DNA of 43,965 nucleotides from Anaerorudis cellulosivorans. Lineage in GTDB: Bacteria > Bacteroidota > Bacteroidia > Bacteroidales > Dysgonomonadaceae. Numbering within the stretch: the first letter of the stretch is position 1; the number at the start of each line of letters is the position of its first letter. A model generated the notes under the pieces. It saw nothing but the letters and a program-made list of their open reading frames with translations. It was not told the origin of the DNA and ran no database searches. This document shows, piece after piece, positions 7,193 to 15,848 of the stretch. Location: positions 1-43,965 of the forward strand of contig NZ_JAPCWE010000022.1 of assembly GCF_025943985.1 (NCBI RefSeq), written 5' to 3'. The position numbers and the translations under genes are program-made.

Positions 7193-7212
7193 CCGCACTA
7201 TCTGCGGTTTTT
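7193..7212 (+). terminator. Terminator of the surE-lpxB-fetAB operon
   Basis: CCGCA (7193-7197) and TGCGG (7203-7207) form a 5-bp stem with a 5-base loop, directly followed by TTTTT. It starts 4 bases after the fetB stop codon. Confidence 0.7.
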
Positions 7213-7320
7213 CAATTCGAAGATCAAAAAAGATTTCAAGGGAAAATAGTTTTTATGAGCCATTATTTGACCTTTTTTATTTCCTTTGTGAGAAATTAAT
7301 CCGAAAATAACAGCACACAC

Positions 7321-8340
7321 ATGAAAATAGGTATTCTAAGTTCAGGAGGCGATTGTCCGGGAATAAACGCAACAATCAGAGGGGTCGGGAAAACGGCTAT
7401 CAATCATTATGGAATGGAAGTCATCGGAATTCTCAACGGTTTTTCGGGTTTACTTTATAAAGATGTTATTGAGCTTACCGATCCATCTCTTTCGGGGATC
7501 CTCAATTTAGGAGGAACCATCCTGGGAACGACACGTGAAAAGGTTTTCAGAAAAATGATTACTTCTCCCGACGAAAAAGATCGGGAACAAATAAAAAAAT
7601 GTTATCACGAACTGAATCTGGATGGACTGGTTTGTATCGGAGGAAACGGTACGCAACTTACCACATGGATGCTTTCGCAATTGGGTTTAAACGTGGTGGG
7701 AATACCGAAGACCATTGACAACGACGTGTACGGCACCGATGTTACTTTCGGATTCGATTCGGCCGTAAATATTGCGACTGAAGCTATCGACCGATTGCAT
7801 TCCACGGCAAGTGCCCATCGCCGCGTCATGGTTATTGAATTGATGGGACATCACGCCGGTTGGATAACCCTTTTTGCCGGTATGGCAGGGGGTGCCGACA
7901 TCATCTTGCTTCCCGAATTGGGTTATGATATGGAGGTAATTCTCGAAAAAATAAAAAAAAGGATGGAAGTTGGGAAAGCATATTCCATTGTAGCTGTTGC
8001 TGAAGGTATAAAAATTCCAAAGAGAAAAGAGCGCCCTGCCATTTATTTTGCTCGTGAAATTGAAAAACAAACCGGTTTCGAAACCCGGGAAACAGTGCTC
8101 GGATATATACAACGGGGAGGATCCCCGTCTCCTTACGACCGCAATCTGGGAACCTTGTTTGGAGGGCATGCAGCGCAACTTATCCACGAAAAGAAATTTG
8201 GACGTATGGTTGCAAACATCAGGAACGAAATTACAGACGTTCCTCTTAAAGAAGTAGCAGGAAAACTTCGGTTGGTAACACCCGATACTCCACTGGTGGT
8301 TCAAGGTAAAAAAATGGGTATATCTTTCGGCGTTCGATAA
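7321..8340 (+). CDS. pfkA: 6-phosphofructokinase
   Basis: A 339-residue PFKA-superfamily kinase that phosphorylates fructose 6-phosphate in glycolysis. The N-terminal GILSSGGDCPGINA binds the nucleotide phosphates. PKTIDNDV (about 129-136) has the catalytic Asp133, FGFDSAVNIA follows, and MGHHAGWI and GYIQRGGSPSPYDR are substrate-site motifs. The loop that reads GGDGS in ATP-PFKs, or GGDDS in diphosphate-dependent enzymes, here reads GGNGT (107-111), so the metal/phosphate-contacting Asp is replaced by Asn109. A similar GGNGT loop is, from memory, seen in a subgroup of PFKs, so it is a subfamily trait and not necessarily damage. Phosphoryl donor (ATP or PPi) is therefore uncertain. It has its own transcription unit and is convergent with rnc. 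Confidence 0.9.
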   Translation: MKIGILSSGGDCPGINATIRGVGKTAINHYGMEVIGILNGFSGLLYKDVIELTDPSLSGILNLGGTILGTTREKVFRKMITSPDEKDREQIKKCYHELNLDGLVCIGGNGTQLTTWMLSQLGLNVVGIPKTIDNDVYGTDVTFGFDSAVNIATEAIDRLHSTASAHRRVMVIELMGHHAGWITLFAGMAGGADIILLPELGYDMEVILEKIKKRMEVGKAYSIVAVAEGIKIPKRKERPAIYFAREIEKQTGFETRETVLGYIQRGGSPSPYDRNLGTLFGGHAAQLIHEKKFGRMVANIRNEITDVPLKEVAGKLRLVTPDTPLVVQGKKMGISFGVR

Positions 8341-8361
8341 ATAATGTGGTAAACAGAATCC

Positions 8362-9207
8362 TTACGGTTCGGATAAAAATTCTTCGTTCAACTCATCAAA
8401 ATTCGTTTCTCCCGGCTCAGATGGTTTTTCGTCAGCGGCTTTTTTTGTATTTCCCAGTATAGTTTGTTGAAGAGCCTTATCCTCGCGAATGCGTTGGATG
8501 GCTTGTTTTGCAGCCATCTGATGCGATTCTTTTTTGGAATATCCGACGCCGGTACCTATCTCCATATCGCCAACAGAAACACGCGATACAAAAACAGGAT
8601 TGTTTTGTTCATCGTATGAAGATTCTATAACATTGAAATTTACGTCGATTTTGTTTTTCTGCCCCCATTCGATCAATCGGGATTTGAAATCAACCTCCGA
8701 TTTCATGACTTCCTCTATGCTCAAATGTTGTTTGATGAGCGTTTCGAATACAAATTTCTTTGCCACACGATAGCCCTGATCCAGATAAATGGCACCGATA
8801 ATAGCTTCGAGTGCATCGCCGTAAATATTGGTATTATGGGCCAAATTTCGTGTAGAAGACACAATCAATTTATCCAATCCCAACTCGACAGCCAATTTAT
8901 TCAGCGTATCACGCTGAACGATACGCGAACGCATGCTGGTAAGAAAGCCCTCCTTTTTGTTTCGAAATTCCTTGTAAAGGATATCGGCAACAATCGCATC
9001 AAGAATGGCATCTCCCAAAAATTCAAGGCGTTCATTGTTTACCCATTTCCCGTTACTTGTACGTAGAGGTGAAGATCTATGGGTAACAGCTTCGTTGTAT
9101 AAATCGATACGATCGGGATAAAATCCAAGAATTTTGTAAAATGACAGATAAGGCTCTTTCCCTTTATGAGGGATAGCCCGCATCTGTCGGCCTAATTTTC
9201 TGAACAC
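8362..9207 (-). CDS. rnc: Ribonuclease III
   Basis: A 281-residue double-strand-specific endoribonuclease for rRNA and mRNA processing. The signature NERLEFLGDAILD (around residue 60) holds the acidic metal ligands, and GDALEAIIGAIYLD is the second acidic motif. The C-terminal half has a double-stranded RNA binding domain (FKSRLIEWGQK ... SKKESHQMAAKQA). It is longer than E. coli Rnc (226) by an N-terminal lead and a charged C-terminal tail. The frame starts at a GTG (9205-9207) one base after the fabF stop; an ATG at 9183 is the alternative. It ends the acpP-fabF-rnc operon. Confidence 0.94.
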   Translation of the reverse strand: MFRKLGRQMRAIPHKGKEPYLSFYKILGFYPDRIDLYNEAVTHRSSPLRTSNGKWVNNERLEFLGDAILDAIVADILYKEFRNKKEGFLTSMRSRIVQRDTLNKLAVELGLDKLIVSSTRNLAHNTNIYGDALEAIIGAIYLDQGYRVAKKFVFETLIKQHLSIEEVMKSEVDFKSRLIEWGQKNKIDVNFNVIESSYDEQNNPVFVSRVSVGDMEIGTGVGYSKKESHQMAAKQAIQRIREDKALQQTILGNTKKAADEKPSEPGETNFDELNEEFLSEP

Positions 9208-9208
9208 G

Positions 9209-10471
9209 CTATTTTTTAAATCGTTTAAAAATTACAGACGCGTTGTGTCCTCCAAAACCAAATGTGTTGGATAACGCAGCTCTAATTTCTCTTTTTTGAG
9301 CTTTGTTAAATGTAAAATTAAGATTATAGTCAATTTCGGGATCATCATCTCCTTCTGTGTGATTAATGGTCGGCGGAACAATGGAATTCTGCATCGCCAA
9401 TATCGTAAGCACTGCTTCAACGGCACCGGCAGCGCCAAGCAGATGACCCGTCATCGATTTAGTGGAACTGATATTCAGTTTATAACTGTGATCCCCAAAA
9501 ACATCCAGGATAGCTTTCACCTCGGAAATATCTCCCACCGGAGTCGATGTTCCATGCACATTGATGTAATCGATATCTTCCGGTCGCATTCCGGCATCGT
9601 CTAATGCATTACGCATAACCAACTTAGCTCCCAATCCTTCGGGATGAGAAGCAGTAATGTGATAGGCATCGGCCGACATGCCTTCTCCTGCTATTTCGGC
9701 ATAAATGGTTGCTCCACGAGCAATGGCATGTTCCATCTCTTCGAGAACAACACACCCTGCACCTTCACCGATTACAAATCCGTCGCGACTTGCACTAAAC
9801 GGACGTGAAGCCGTTTCCGGTGAATCATTACGCGTGGATAAGGCATGCATCGCATTGAACCCGCCTACAGCTGAAGCACTTATAGTAGCTTCCGCACCGC
9901 CACTGACAATTACATTGGCTTTCCCCAACCGAATAAGATTGCATGCATCGGCAATAGCATGGGTAGAAGAGGCACAAGCCGAAACAGTTGCATAGTTCGG
10001 GCCCCTCAGTCCGTAAATCATAGAGATATGACCTGCGGCTATATCTGCTATCATTTTCGGAATGAAAAAAGGATTGAAACGAGGACCTTTATCTTTTTCG
10101 AGATAATAACCTCCCACCTCTTCTTCAAATGTTTTTATTCCACCGATACCTGCCGAAAAAATTACGCCAATACGATCGGTGTTTTCTTTTTCGAAATCCA
10201 ACCCCGAATTTTCTATTGCTTCTTTGGCGGCTTTAATAGCCAATTGTGCATAACGATCGTATTTTCTTACCTCTTTTCGATCAAAAAGTTCGTTCGGATC
10301 GAAGTCTTTTACTTCGCAAGCAAATTGAGTCTTGAATAACGATGCATCAAACTGAGTAATAGGTCCGGCACCGCTCTTACCTGCAATGGCATTTTTCCAC
10401 GTCGTTACAACGTCATTGCCAAGAGGCGTAACGGCTCCCAGACCTGTTACTACTACTCTTTTAATTTCCAT
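9209..10471 (-). CDS. fabF: 3-oxoacyl-[acyl-carrier-protein] synthase II
   Basis: A 420-residue condensing enzyme that elongates fatty acids by decarboxylating malonyl-ACP onto acyl-ACP. The Cys-His-His triad is visible: SACASSTHA (nucleophile Cys), NVHGTSTPVGD, and STKSMTGHLLGAAGA. The N-terminal RVVVTGLGAVTPLGND and C-terminal SNTFGFGGHN are typical. Length agrees with FabF (about 413). It follows acpP by 18 bases and precedes rnc by one base, the gene order usual in Bacteroidota. Its carrier protein is the upstream gene. Confidence 0.95.
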   Translation of the reverse strand: MEIKRVVVTGLGAVTPLGNDVVTTWKNAIAGKSGAGPITQFDASLFKTQFACEVKDFDPNELFDRKEVRKYDRYAQLAIKAAKEAIENSGLDFEKENTDRIGVIFSAGIGGIKTFEEEVGGYYLEKDKGPRFNPFFIPKMIADIAAGHISMIYGLRGPNYATVSACASSTHAIADACNLIRLGKANVIVSGGAEATISASAVGGFNAMHALSTRNDSPETASRPFSASRDGFVIGEGAGCVVLEEMEHAIARGATIYAEIAGEGMSADAYHITASHPEGLGAKLVMRNALDDAGMRPEDIDYINVHGTSTPVGDISEVKAILDVFGDHSYKLNISSTKSMTGHLLGAAGAVEAVLTILAMQNSIVPPTINHTEGDDDPEIDYNLNFTFNKAQKREIRAALSNTFGFGGHNASVIFKRFKK

Positions 10472-10489
10472 AAATGAATTGAAAACGAA

Positions 10490-10726
10490 TTATTTTGCGT
10501 GTTGCTCTATGTAAGCGATAGCATCGCCCACAGTAGAAATCTTTTCTGCTTGATCATCGGGAATGGAAATATTGAATTCTTTTTCGAACTCCATGATCAA
10601 TTCAACCGTATCAAGAGAGTCTGCTCCCAGATCATTAGTAAAACTTGCATTTTCTGTTACTTCAGATTCTTCAACACCCAATTTATCGACGATAATCGAT
10701 TTTACTCTTTGTGCTACTTCAGACAT
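10490..10726 (-). CDS. acpP: Acyl carrier protein
   Basis: A 78-residue acidic four-helix carrier. The phosphopantetheine serine lies in the invariant [15 protein letters not shown] motif (Ser about 36). The N-terminal [15 protein letters not shown] and C-terminal DAIAYIEQH are standard. It carries growing acyl chains for FabF and supplies acyl groups for lipid A. It is the first gene of acpP-fabF-rnc and is divergent from purN across a 154-base AT-rich gap. On the minus strand TTACTTTGC near 10779-10787 resembles a -7 box with one mismatch. Confidence 0.96.
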   Translation of the reverse strand: MSEVAQRVKSIIVDKLGVEESEVTENASFTNDLGADSLDTVELIMEFEKEFNISIPDDQAEKISTVGDAIAYIEQHAK

Positions 10727-10880
10727 AATTTTCGATATTAATTAATAAATAAAAAAATTTTATTTCTAAATTTGCGATGCAAAGTAACGTATTTTTTCCG
10801 GAATCACATAACATTTTCGGCAATAAATTCAAAATAACTGCACATTTTTGCATTTTTTGTGCATAAATTTACGCATTAAT

Positions 10881-11483
10881 ATGATAAAAATAGCTGTATT
10901 TGCGTCGGGTAATGGTTCAAATGCCGAAAATATCATTCGGTATTTCAAAGATAATGAAGAGATAAGGGTTGCCCTCATCATATCGAACAAGGCAAACGCT
11001 TATGTTCATACACGAGCAAAAAATTGGGGAGTCCCTTCGTATACTTTTTCCAAAGACGAATTTGAAAAGGGAGATCCAATCCTTCAAAAATTACGTGAAT
11101 ATCAAATCGATTTCATTGTATTAGCCGGTTTTTTGCTAAAAATACCCGATTCTATTTTGAAAGCTTATCCCCAACGCATTATCAATATACATCCGGCATT
11201 GTTGCCCAAATATGGCGGGAAAGGCATGTATGGCGATCATGTGCATAAGGCTGTGCTTCAGGCAGGAGAAAAAGAGTCGGGTATTTCTATCCATTATGTG
11301 AACGAGCGATACGATGAAGGCGACATTATTTTTCAGGCTCGATGTCCGGTTCTTCCTTCCGATACATGCGAAGAATTAGCTCAACGGGTACACCGGTTGG
11401 AATATGAATATTATCCGCAGGTAATCGAAAAAATAGCAAAACAGGCCTGCGGAGGAATCGATAAAAAAAACGACGAACAATAA
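10881..11483 (+). CDS. purN: Phosphoribosylglycinamide formyltransferase
   Basis: A 200-residue enzyme that transfers a formyl group from 10-formyl-THF to glycinamide ribonucleotide in purine synthesis. IAVFASGNGSNAENI binds the phosphate. NIHPALLPKYGGKG carries the catalytic Asn and His, and YDEGDIIFQ the catalytic Asp. I start at ATG 10881 (MIKIAVFASG), since the frame open from 10848 adds an unlikely leader. purD, which makes its substrate, is in the window on the other strand (13272-14552). The gene is directly followed by a tRNA-Leu with its own promoter. Confidence 0.93.
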   Translation: MIKIAVFASGNGSNAENIIRYFKDNEEIRVALIISNKANAYVHTRAKNWGVPSYTFSKDEFEKGDPILQKLREYQIDFIVLAGFLLKIPDSILKAYPQRIINIHPALLPKYGGKGMYGDHVHKAVLQAGEKESGISIHYVNERYDEGDIIFQARCPVLPSDTCEELAQRVHRLEYEYYPQVIEKIAKQACGGIDKKNDEQ

Positions 11484-11484
11484 A

Positions 11485-11515
11485 TTGCAGCAGCAGGAAA
11501 AAAGTGTTATCTTTG
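11485..11515 (+). promoter_or_regulatory. Promoter of tRNA-Leu
   Basis: TTG (11485-11487) and TATCTTTG (11508-11515) are separated by 20 bases, a good fit to the Bacteroidota -33/-7 pattern. The predicted start is about 5 bases before the tRNA. The -33 element begins 2 bases after the purN stop. Confidence 0.7.
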
Positions 11516-11525
11516 CTTCCAATTT

Positions 11526-11607
11526 GCGGTTGTGGCGTAATTGGTAGCCGCGCCAGACTTAGGATCTGGTGCCGAAAGGCGTGGGGGTTCGAGTCCCTTC
11601 AGCCGCA
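11526..11607 (+). tRNA. tRNA-Leu (anticodon TAG)
   Basis: An 82-base class II tRNA with a long variable arm (GGTGCCGAAAGGCGT region). The acceptor GCGGUUG pairs with CAGCCGC (one U-G), and the anticodon stem CCAGA/UCUGG closes the loop CUUAGGA, anticodon UAG. The T-arm holds GGUUCGAGUCC. The discriminator is A and CCA is not encoded. It has its own promoter and terminator. Confidence 0.95.
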
Positions 11608-11612
11608 CAAAG

Positions 11613-11649
11613 AGAGGGCGTATCACCAGGTGATTTCACCCTCTTTTTT
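11613..11649 (+). terminator. Terminator after tRNA-Leu
   Basis: AGAGGG (11613-11618) pairs with CCCTCT (11639-11644), followed by a T-run. An inner TCACC/GGTGA hairpin sits in the loop. It separates the tRNA from the convergent DUF4251 gene. Confidence 0.75.
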
Positions 11650-12151
11650 ATTCCTTTTTCATTTCGATATTTCCCTGGAATGAGATGGCCTGTCGATTGG
11701 GATCCGTTACATCGAGCCGGGCTGACCCATTTTCCCAAATATCAACGTATAAAACGATTTCACGATCTGTATCGTGTGTCTTTATGCGAACCTGCCAATT
11801 CCCCTCACGTTTACCTTTGTTTACTTCATATTCGAAATCGGTACTCGTAAATTTAATACCTCCTTCTGCAGGGTCCATAGGAGCCGTATATGCACGCCCA
11901 TAATAAGGTAAATAAGCAACGACAGTATCTTTAGATACTTTCAAATAATAATATGGGCTCAGATAAATTGATCGATATCCGGTCGGATATGCATACGTAG
12001 CTTTAAACGTAAATTCAAAATCGTTTATTTTTTGACCGATTTCGGCAGCTTTAGCTTTCTTTTCGGCTGCGGATTGAGCAGTGCCGCATCCTGTCTGAAA
12101 AATCAAACCGAAAAAAAAGATAAAAGCAGCATAAAAAATTTGTTTTTTCAT
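11648..12151 (-). CDS. DUF4251 family lipoprotein
   Basis: A 167-residue predicted lipoprotein. The N-terminal hydrophobic stretch ends FQTGC at residue 22, a good lipobox. A short Ala/Lys-rich helix follows, then a beta-rich domain with the DUF4251 hallmarks: FEFTFKATYAYP, YLSPYYYLKV, VVAYLPYYGRAY, and GGIKFTSTDFEYE. DUF4251 proteins are small exported proteins found mainly in Bacteroidota and have no established function. It stands alone, convergent with tRNA-Leu, whose terminator T-run ends at its stop codon. Confidence 0.8.
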   Translation of the reverse strand: MKKQIFYAAFIFFFGLIFQTGCGTAQSAAEKKAKAAEIGQKINDFEFTFKATYAYPTGYRSIYLSPYYYLKVSKDTVVAYLPYYGRAYTAPMDPAEGGIKFTSTDFEYEVNKGKREGNWQVRIKTHDTDREIVLYVDIWENGSARLDVTDPNRQAISFQGNIEMKKE

Positions 12152-12212
12152 GAGAATGTCTCCTTTTTCTATTCAAATCCCTCTTTTATAAACGCTCAAC
12201 ATCCTTGTTTTG

Positions 12213-13271
12213 TTATAAAAAAGTCGGCATAATTGAAAAATAATTGACACCATAAATCAAAATAAATGCACTAAAGATGAGGTAAAACGAATAAACCTGC
12301 CATTTACTTTCAACCAACGAATAATAATAAGCGATAAGGAAAGAGAGCAAAGTGAGTGTAATAGTAAACCAAAAAAGAGTAGTTGACCAATAAAGAAGTT
12401 GCAAGACAACGGCGCAAATGATCAGAAAGTTAAGAAACCCAAAGAGAATTTGCGTCAGCACCTTGTCATGGGAAGATTTTCGGTGTACAAGAATAATAAA
12501 GGTAAAAAGAAATACAAAAATCATTCCTGAAAATATCCATTTTGAAACCGTAAATTCGGAAAATTGCACTAGGGATACCCGGGTGATAAAATCGAAAGGA
12601 GCAAGAAACGTATCGACCCGTCCCAAGAAAACAAGCAAAGCAAAAACCATCCAATAAACCAATCCTACGCCTATCAATGAAGCTAACAACGATTTAAACT
12701 TAAATCCCCTCATCATCATTTCGCCACGCCACCACAACGGCAAAAGAAGAAGGGCATAAATTTGAAAAACACCGGCTATGCCGATCAATATGGCAGCCTG
12801 AAAAGCAAATAACTGGGGTTCGGATTGATGATACGAATTTAATAGGGGGAACAGCGCCCACAACATAAAAAAAACGGCCACAAAATCCGGTATCATTTGC
12901 AGAAAATGAGGATGCAGACTAAAAAGGACAAGGGGAACAATAAACGGCAAACTCGTATGTGTTCTTATGATGTTGAAACGGTGATTGAGTTGGGAAATGA
13001 TTCCCGCAATGATGAAAACAGAGAACGTGGAAGCTGCAAAAGATATTCGCCGATCGGAAAAGAAAGGGGCAAGAAATTTCCATACATACCCCGAATCAAA
13101 AAATTCGTTTTGATGGAGTTCTCCATTCAAAAACATCAATACACGCATGACAATAACTACGATTGCCACAACAACCCCCACAAAACGTCCTTCGACAATG
13201 TTATGTTTGAAACTCCTTACTAGTCTGTCCATTTGCATTCTTGGTAAGCATAATATAAAGAAAAAAATCAT
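12213..13271 (-). CDS. Multi-pass membrane protein of unknown function
   Basis: A 352-residue protein with about nine or ten hydrophobic segments and few charged residues. No catalytic motif can be named. The overall plan (long hydrophobic runs, short loops, HQNEFFDSGYV near the N-terminus) resembles uncharacterised membrane proteins found beside purD in Bacteroidales, but that is from memory. Its ATG directly follows the purD stop (TAA-ATG with no gap), implying translational coupling; internal Met codons at 13238 and 13232 are alternative starts. I do not assign a function. A glycosyltransferase or transporter role is possible but unsupported. Confidence 0.6.
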   Translation of the reverse strand: MIFFFILCLPRMQMDRLVRSFKHNIVEGRFVGVVVAIVVIVMRVLMFLNGELHQNEFFDSGYVWKFLAPFFSDRRISFAASTFSVFIIAGIISQLNHRFNIIRTHTSLPFIVPLVLFSLHPHFLQMIPDFVAVFFMLWALFPLLNSYHQSEPQLFAFQAAILIGIAGVFQIYALLLLPLWWRGEMMMRGFKFKSLLASLIGVGLVYWMVFALLVFLGRVDTFLAPFDFITRVSLVQFSEFTVSKWIFSGMIFVFLFTFIILVHRKSSHDKVLTQILFGFLNFLIICAVVLQLLYWSTTLFWFTITLTLLSFLIAYYYSLVESKWQVYSFYLIFSAFILIYGVNYFSIMPTFL

Positions 13272-14552
13272 TTACACAAACCGCAGAAGATCAAACCCGA
13301 TATCGCTGCGAAAATACATATTTTCAAAAGAGATCTTTTTCACATTTTCGTAAGATTTGGTCAACGCCTCCTGCAATGTATTGCCAAATGAGGTAACAGC
13401 AATAACTCGCCCGCCTGATGTACATACACCTTCTTCTGTAAGGGTGGTCCCGGCATGAAAAAGAATACTGTCATCAACTTCATCCAACCCGTAAATCAGT
13501 TTCCCCTTTTCATATGTTCCCGGATATCCTCCCGAAACAATCATCACTGTAACCGCAAAACGGTTATCAATTTCCAGGGATTGTTTGTCCAATGTTTCCA
13601 TAGCCACACCTGAGAAAAGTGTCAGCAAATCCGATTTAACTCTCGGCAAGACCACTTCAGTTTCGGGATCACCCATTCGAACATTATACTCAATAACATA
13701 AGGATCGCCATTTACGTTAATTAATCCGAAAAAAATAAACCCCTTATAATCGATTGACTCTTTCCGTAATCCATCAATTGTGGGAATAATAATTCGTTTC
13801 TCAACTTTATCCCTAAATGCTTCATCCACAAATGGAACAGGCGAAACTGCTCCCATTCCCCCCGTATTTAAACCGGTATCTCCTTCTCCTACCCGCTTAT
13901 AATCTTTAGCCTCTGGCAATATTTTATATGATTTACCATCAGTAAGCACGAAAAAAGAACATTCAATTCCCGACAAAAATTCTTCGATCACTACTTTACG
14001 ACTCGAAGCACCGAACATACCGTTCAGCATTTCCCAAAGTTTGTGTTTGGCTTCATTCAAATCATTGATAATGAGAACTCCTTTCCCTGCAGCCAAACCG
14101 TCGGCCTTCAAGACGTAAGGCGCTTGCAACGATTCGAGAAAACGGTTGCCTTCTTCCACAGTTTCAAGAGTAACGGTTGTATGTTGAGCCGTAGGAATAT
14201 TGTGACGCATCATAAATTCCTTTGCAAAGTCTTTGCTTCCTTCCAGTTGTGCTCCTCGTTTGGAAGGGCCGATAACAGCAATATGACAAAGATCTTCGTC
14301 TTTTTGAAAGTAATCGTAAATCCCCTGCACTAACGGATCTTCCGGACCTACTACAAGCATATCGATATCATTTTCCAGCGAAAATTTTTTTATGCTGCCA
14401 AAATCGGTCACGCCTAAGGGAATATTTGTACCGATAGCTGCTGTACCTGCATTACCCGGGGCTATAAACAGTTTATTCAGTTCCTTACTTTGCCTCATTT
14501 TCCAAGCAAGTGCATGTTCTCTTCCACCCGATCCCAACAGTAAAACATTCAT
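13272..14552 (-). CDS. purD: Phosphoribosylamine-glycine ligase
   Basis: A 426-residue ATP-grasp ligase that joins phosphoribosylamine and glycine in purine synthesis. [14 protein letters not shown] opens the N domain. [11 protein letters not shown] is the ATP-grasp lysine region, GGMGAVSP is the classic PurD motif, and [17 protein letters not shown] holds metal ligands. I start at ATG 14552 ([10 protein letters not shown]); an upstream in-frame Met at 14597 would add 15 unlikely residues. Length agrees with E. coli PurD (429). Its downstream neighbour is a coupled membrane protein. PurN is encoded nearby on the other strand but not in the same operon. Confidence 0.95.
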   Translation of the reverse strand: MNVLLLGSGGREHALAWKMRQSKELNKLFIAPGNAGTAAIGTNIPLGVTDFGSIKKFSLENDIDMLVVGPEDPLVQGIYDYFQKDEDLCHIAVIGPSKRGAQLEGSKDFAKEFMMRHNIPTAQHTTVTLETVEEGNRFLESLQAPYVLKADGLAAGKGVLIINDLNEAKHKLWEMLNGMFGASSRKVVIEEFLSGIECSFFVLTDGKSYKILPEAKDYKRVGEGDTGLNTGGMGAVSPVPFVDEAFRDKVEKRIIIPTIDGLRKESIDYKGFIFFGLINVNGDPYVIEYNVRMGDPETEVVLPRVKSDLLTLFSGVAMETLDKQSLEIDNRFAVTVMIVSGGYPGTYEKGKLIYGLDEVDDSILFHAGTTLTEEGVCTSGGRVIAVTSFGNTLQEALTKSYENVKKISFENMYFRSDIGFDLLRFV

Positions 14553-14666
14553 ATACCTATAGATAATTACAAAATTGTTTTCATAAATTGATGTCACAAA
14601 GCTAATAAAAAATTACGAAAATTAAAGAGAAGTTTTTACTATAGAGTGGCATTCGCCAAAAAAAAC

Positions 14667-14675
14667 TACATTTGC
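14667..14675 (+). promoter_or_regulatory. -7 box (TACATTTGC) of the FabK-like gene
   Basis: TACATTTG matches TAnnTTTG and is followed by C as in many Bacteroidota promoters. The expected transcription start is around 14679-14681. That makes the ATG at 14697 the better start than the one at 14679, which would be leaderless. Confidence 0.5.
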
Positions 14676-14696
14676 AATATGCAAAATCAAAAGAAC

Positions 14697-15647
14697 ATGG
14701 CTCAAAACAGAATCACTTCCCTCTTTCACATCCAATACCCTATTATCCAGGGAGGGATGGCATGGTGCAGTGGATGGCGATTGGCTTCGGCAGTGAGCAA
14801 TGCCGGGGGATTGGGATTAATCGGCGCCGGGTCAATGCATCCGGAAATAGTAAAAGAACATATTCAAAAGTGTAAGATTGCAACCAATAAGCCTTTTGGG
14901 GTAAACATACCGTTGATGTATCCTCAGGTAGAAGAAATTATGCAAATCGTGATAGAAGAAAAAGTGCCGATTGTTTTTACATCAGCCGGGAATCCGATGA
15001 CATGGACATCAAAACTCAAATCTCACGATATCATTGTTGCTCATGTTGTTGCAGGATCGAAATATGCAAAAAAGTGCGTAGAAGCCGGTGTGGATGCAGT
15101 AGTCGCCGAGGGATTCGAAGCCGGAGGGCATAACGGTCGAGAAGAAACCACCACCTTTGTTCTCGTTCCCTTGGTACGTAAAGCTATTGATCTGCCACTA
15201 ATTGCAGCCGGTGGTATTGCCACAGGCGAAGGTATGGTTGCTGCTTTTGCACTCGGAGCAGAAGGGGTGCAAATAGGGACACGCTTTGCCCTGACCACAG
15301 AAAGTTCAGCCAACGAAGCATTCAAAAAAAGATGCCTCGCTCTGAACGAAGGCGAAACCATTTTGTCTTTAAAAAAATTATCCCCAACTCGCCTCATTAA
15401 AAATCAATTCTATAAACGAGTACAGGAACTGGAAGATCGGGGAGCTTCTCCCGATGAACTGCGACAACTCTTGGGATACGGCCGTGCAAAAAAAGGCATT
15501 TTTGAAGGAGATCTTGAAGAGGGGGAACTCGAAATTGGACAGATTGCTTCATTGATTACCGAAATTGTTCCTGCAAAACAAGTAATTGATGAAATCATTG
15601 CCCATTATAATAAAACCGTTCAGTCGCTGTATCTACAACAATTTTAA
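14697..15647 (+). CDS. FMN-dependent nitronate monooxygenase / FabK-like enoyl-ACP reductase
   Basis: A TIM-barrel flavoprotein of 316 residues from ATG 14697. The N-terminal YPIIQGGMAW and AVSNAGGLGLIGAG bind FMN. GFEAGGHNG carries the catalytic His region, and LIAAGGIATGEG then GAEGVQIGTRF form the phosphate-binding end of the barrel. These motifs are shared by nitronate monooxygenases and FabK, the enoyl-ACP reductase that replaces FabI in some bacteria. Sequence alone does not separate the two; no fabI is in the window. The start is chosen by the -7 box at 14667-14675. A short secreted-protein stump follows directly with TAA-ATG. Confidence 0.82.
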   Translation: MAQNRITSLFHIQYPIIQGGMAWCSGWRLASAVSNAGGLGLIGAGSMHPEIVKEHIQKCKIATNKPFGVNIPLMYPQVEEIMQIVIEEKVPIVFTSAGNPMTWTSKLKSHDIIVAHVVAGSKYAKKCVEAGVDAVVAEGFEAGGHNGREETTTFVLVPLVRKAIDLPLIAAGGIATGEGMVAAFALGAEGVQIGTRFALTTESSANEAFKKRCLALNEGETILSLKKLSPTRLIKNQFYKRVQELEDRGASPDELRQLLGYGRAKKGIFEGDLEEGELEIGQIASLITEIVPAKQVIDEIIAHYNKTVQSLYLQQF

Positions 15648-15791
15648 ATGATGAAAAAATTACAGCTTACACTGCTTACGGTTTTTTTATCTTGTTTTTC
15701 GGGAAACATTTTCGCTCAAGAAAATAATCGGTTGATCCCGGAGAAATTAATCTCTATATGTACACGAACATATTCCGTGCTATTTCGATGA
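15648..15791 (+). pseudogene. 47-codon secreted-protein stump
   Basis: ATG at 15648 abuts the previous stop and opens MMKKLQLTLL, then a hydrophobic core and a probable signal peptidase site at NIFA-QE. About 23 mature residues follow (NNRLIPEKLISICTRTYSVL) before TGA at 15789-15791. A signal peptide attached to so little mature sequence suggests a gene that has lost its 3' part. The next gene's promoter box lies only 41 bases beyond. I cannot name the parent family. It could instead be a genuine short exported peptide; loss of a longer gene seems more likely. Confidence 0.5.
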
Positions 15792-15832
15792 TTTTTCGAA
15801 ATAAGAAAATTTCGACACTTGGCAATTATAAT

Positions 15833-15841
15833 TATCTTTGC
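15833..15841 (+). promoter_or_regulatory. -7 box (TATCTTTGC) of the YycJ-like gene
   Basis: TATCTTTG followed by C ends 7 bases before the only plausible ATG (15849), so the 5' leader would be about 3-5 bases. A weak TTTC at 15810-15813 is the best -33 candidate. Confidence 0.55.
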
Positions 15842-15848
15842 GGTAATT

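Noticed and set aside
11569-11850. 93-codon plus-strand frame beginning inside tRNA-Leu
   Set aside because: It starts in the tRNA, crosses its terminator and runs antisense to the DUF4251 gene.
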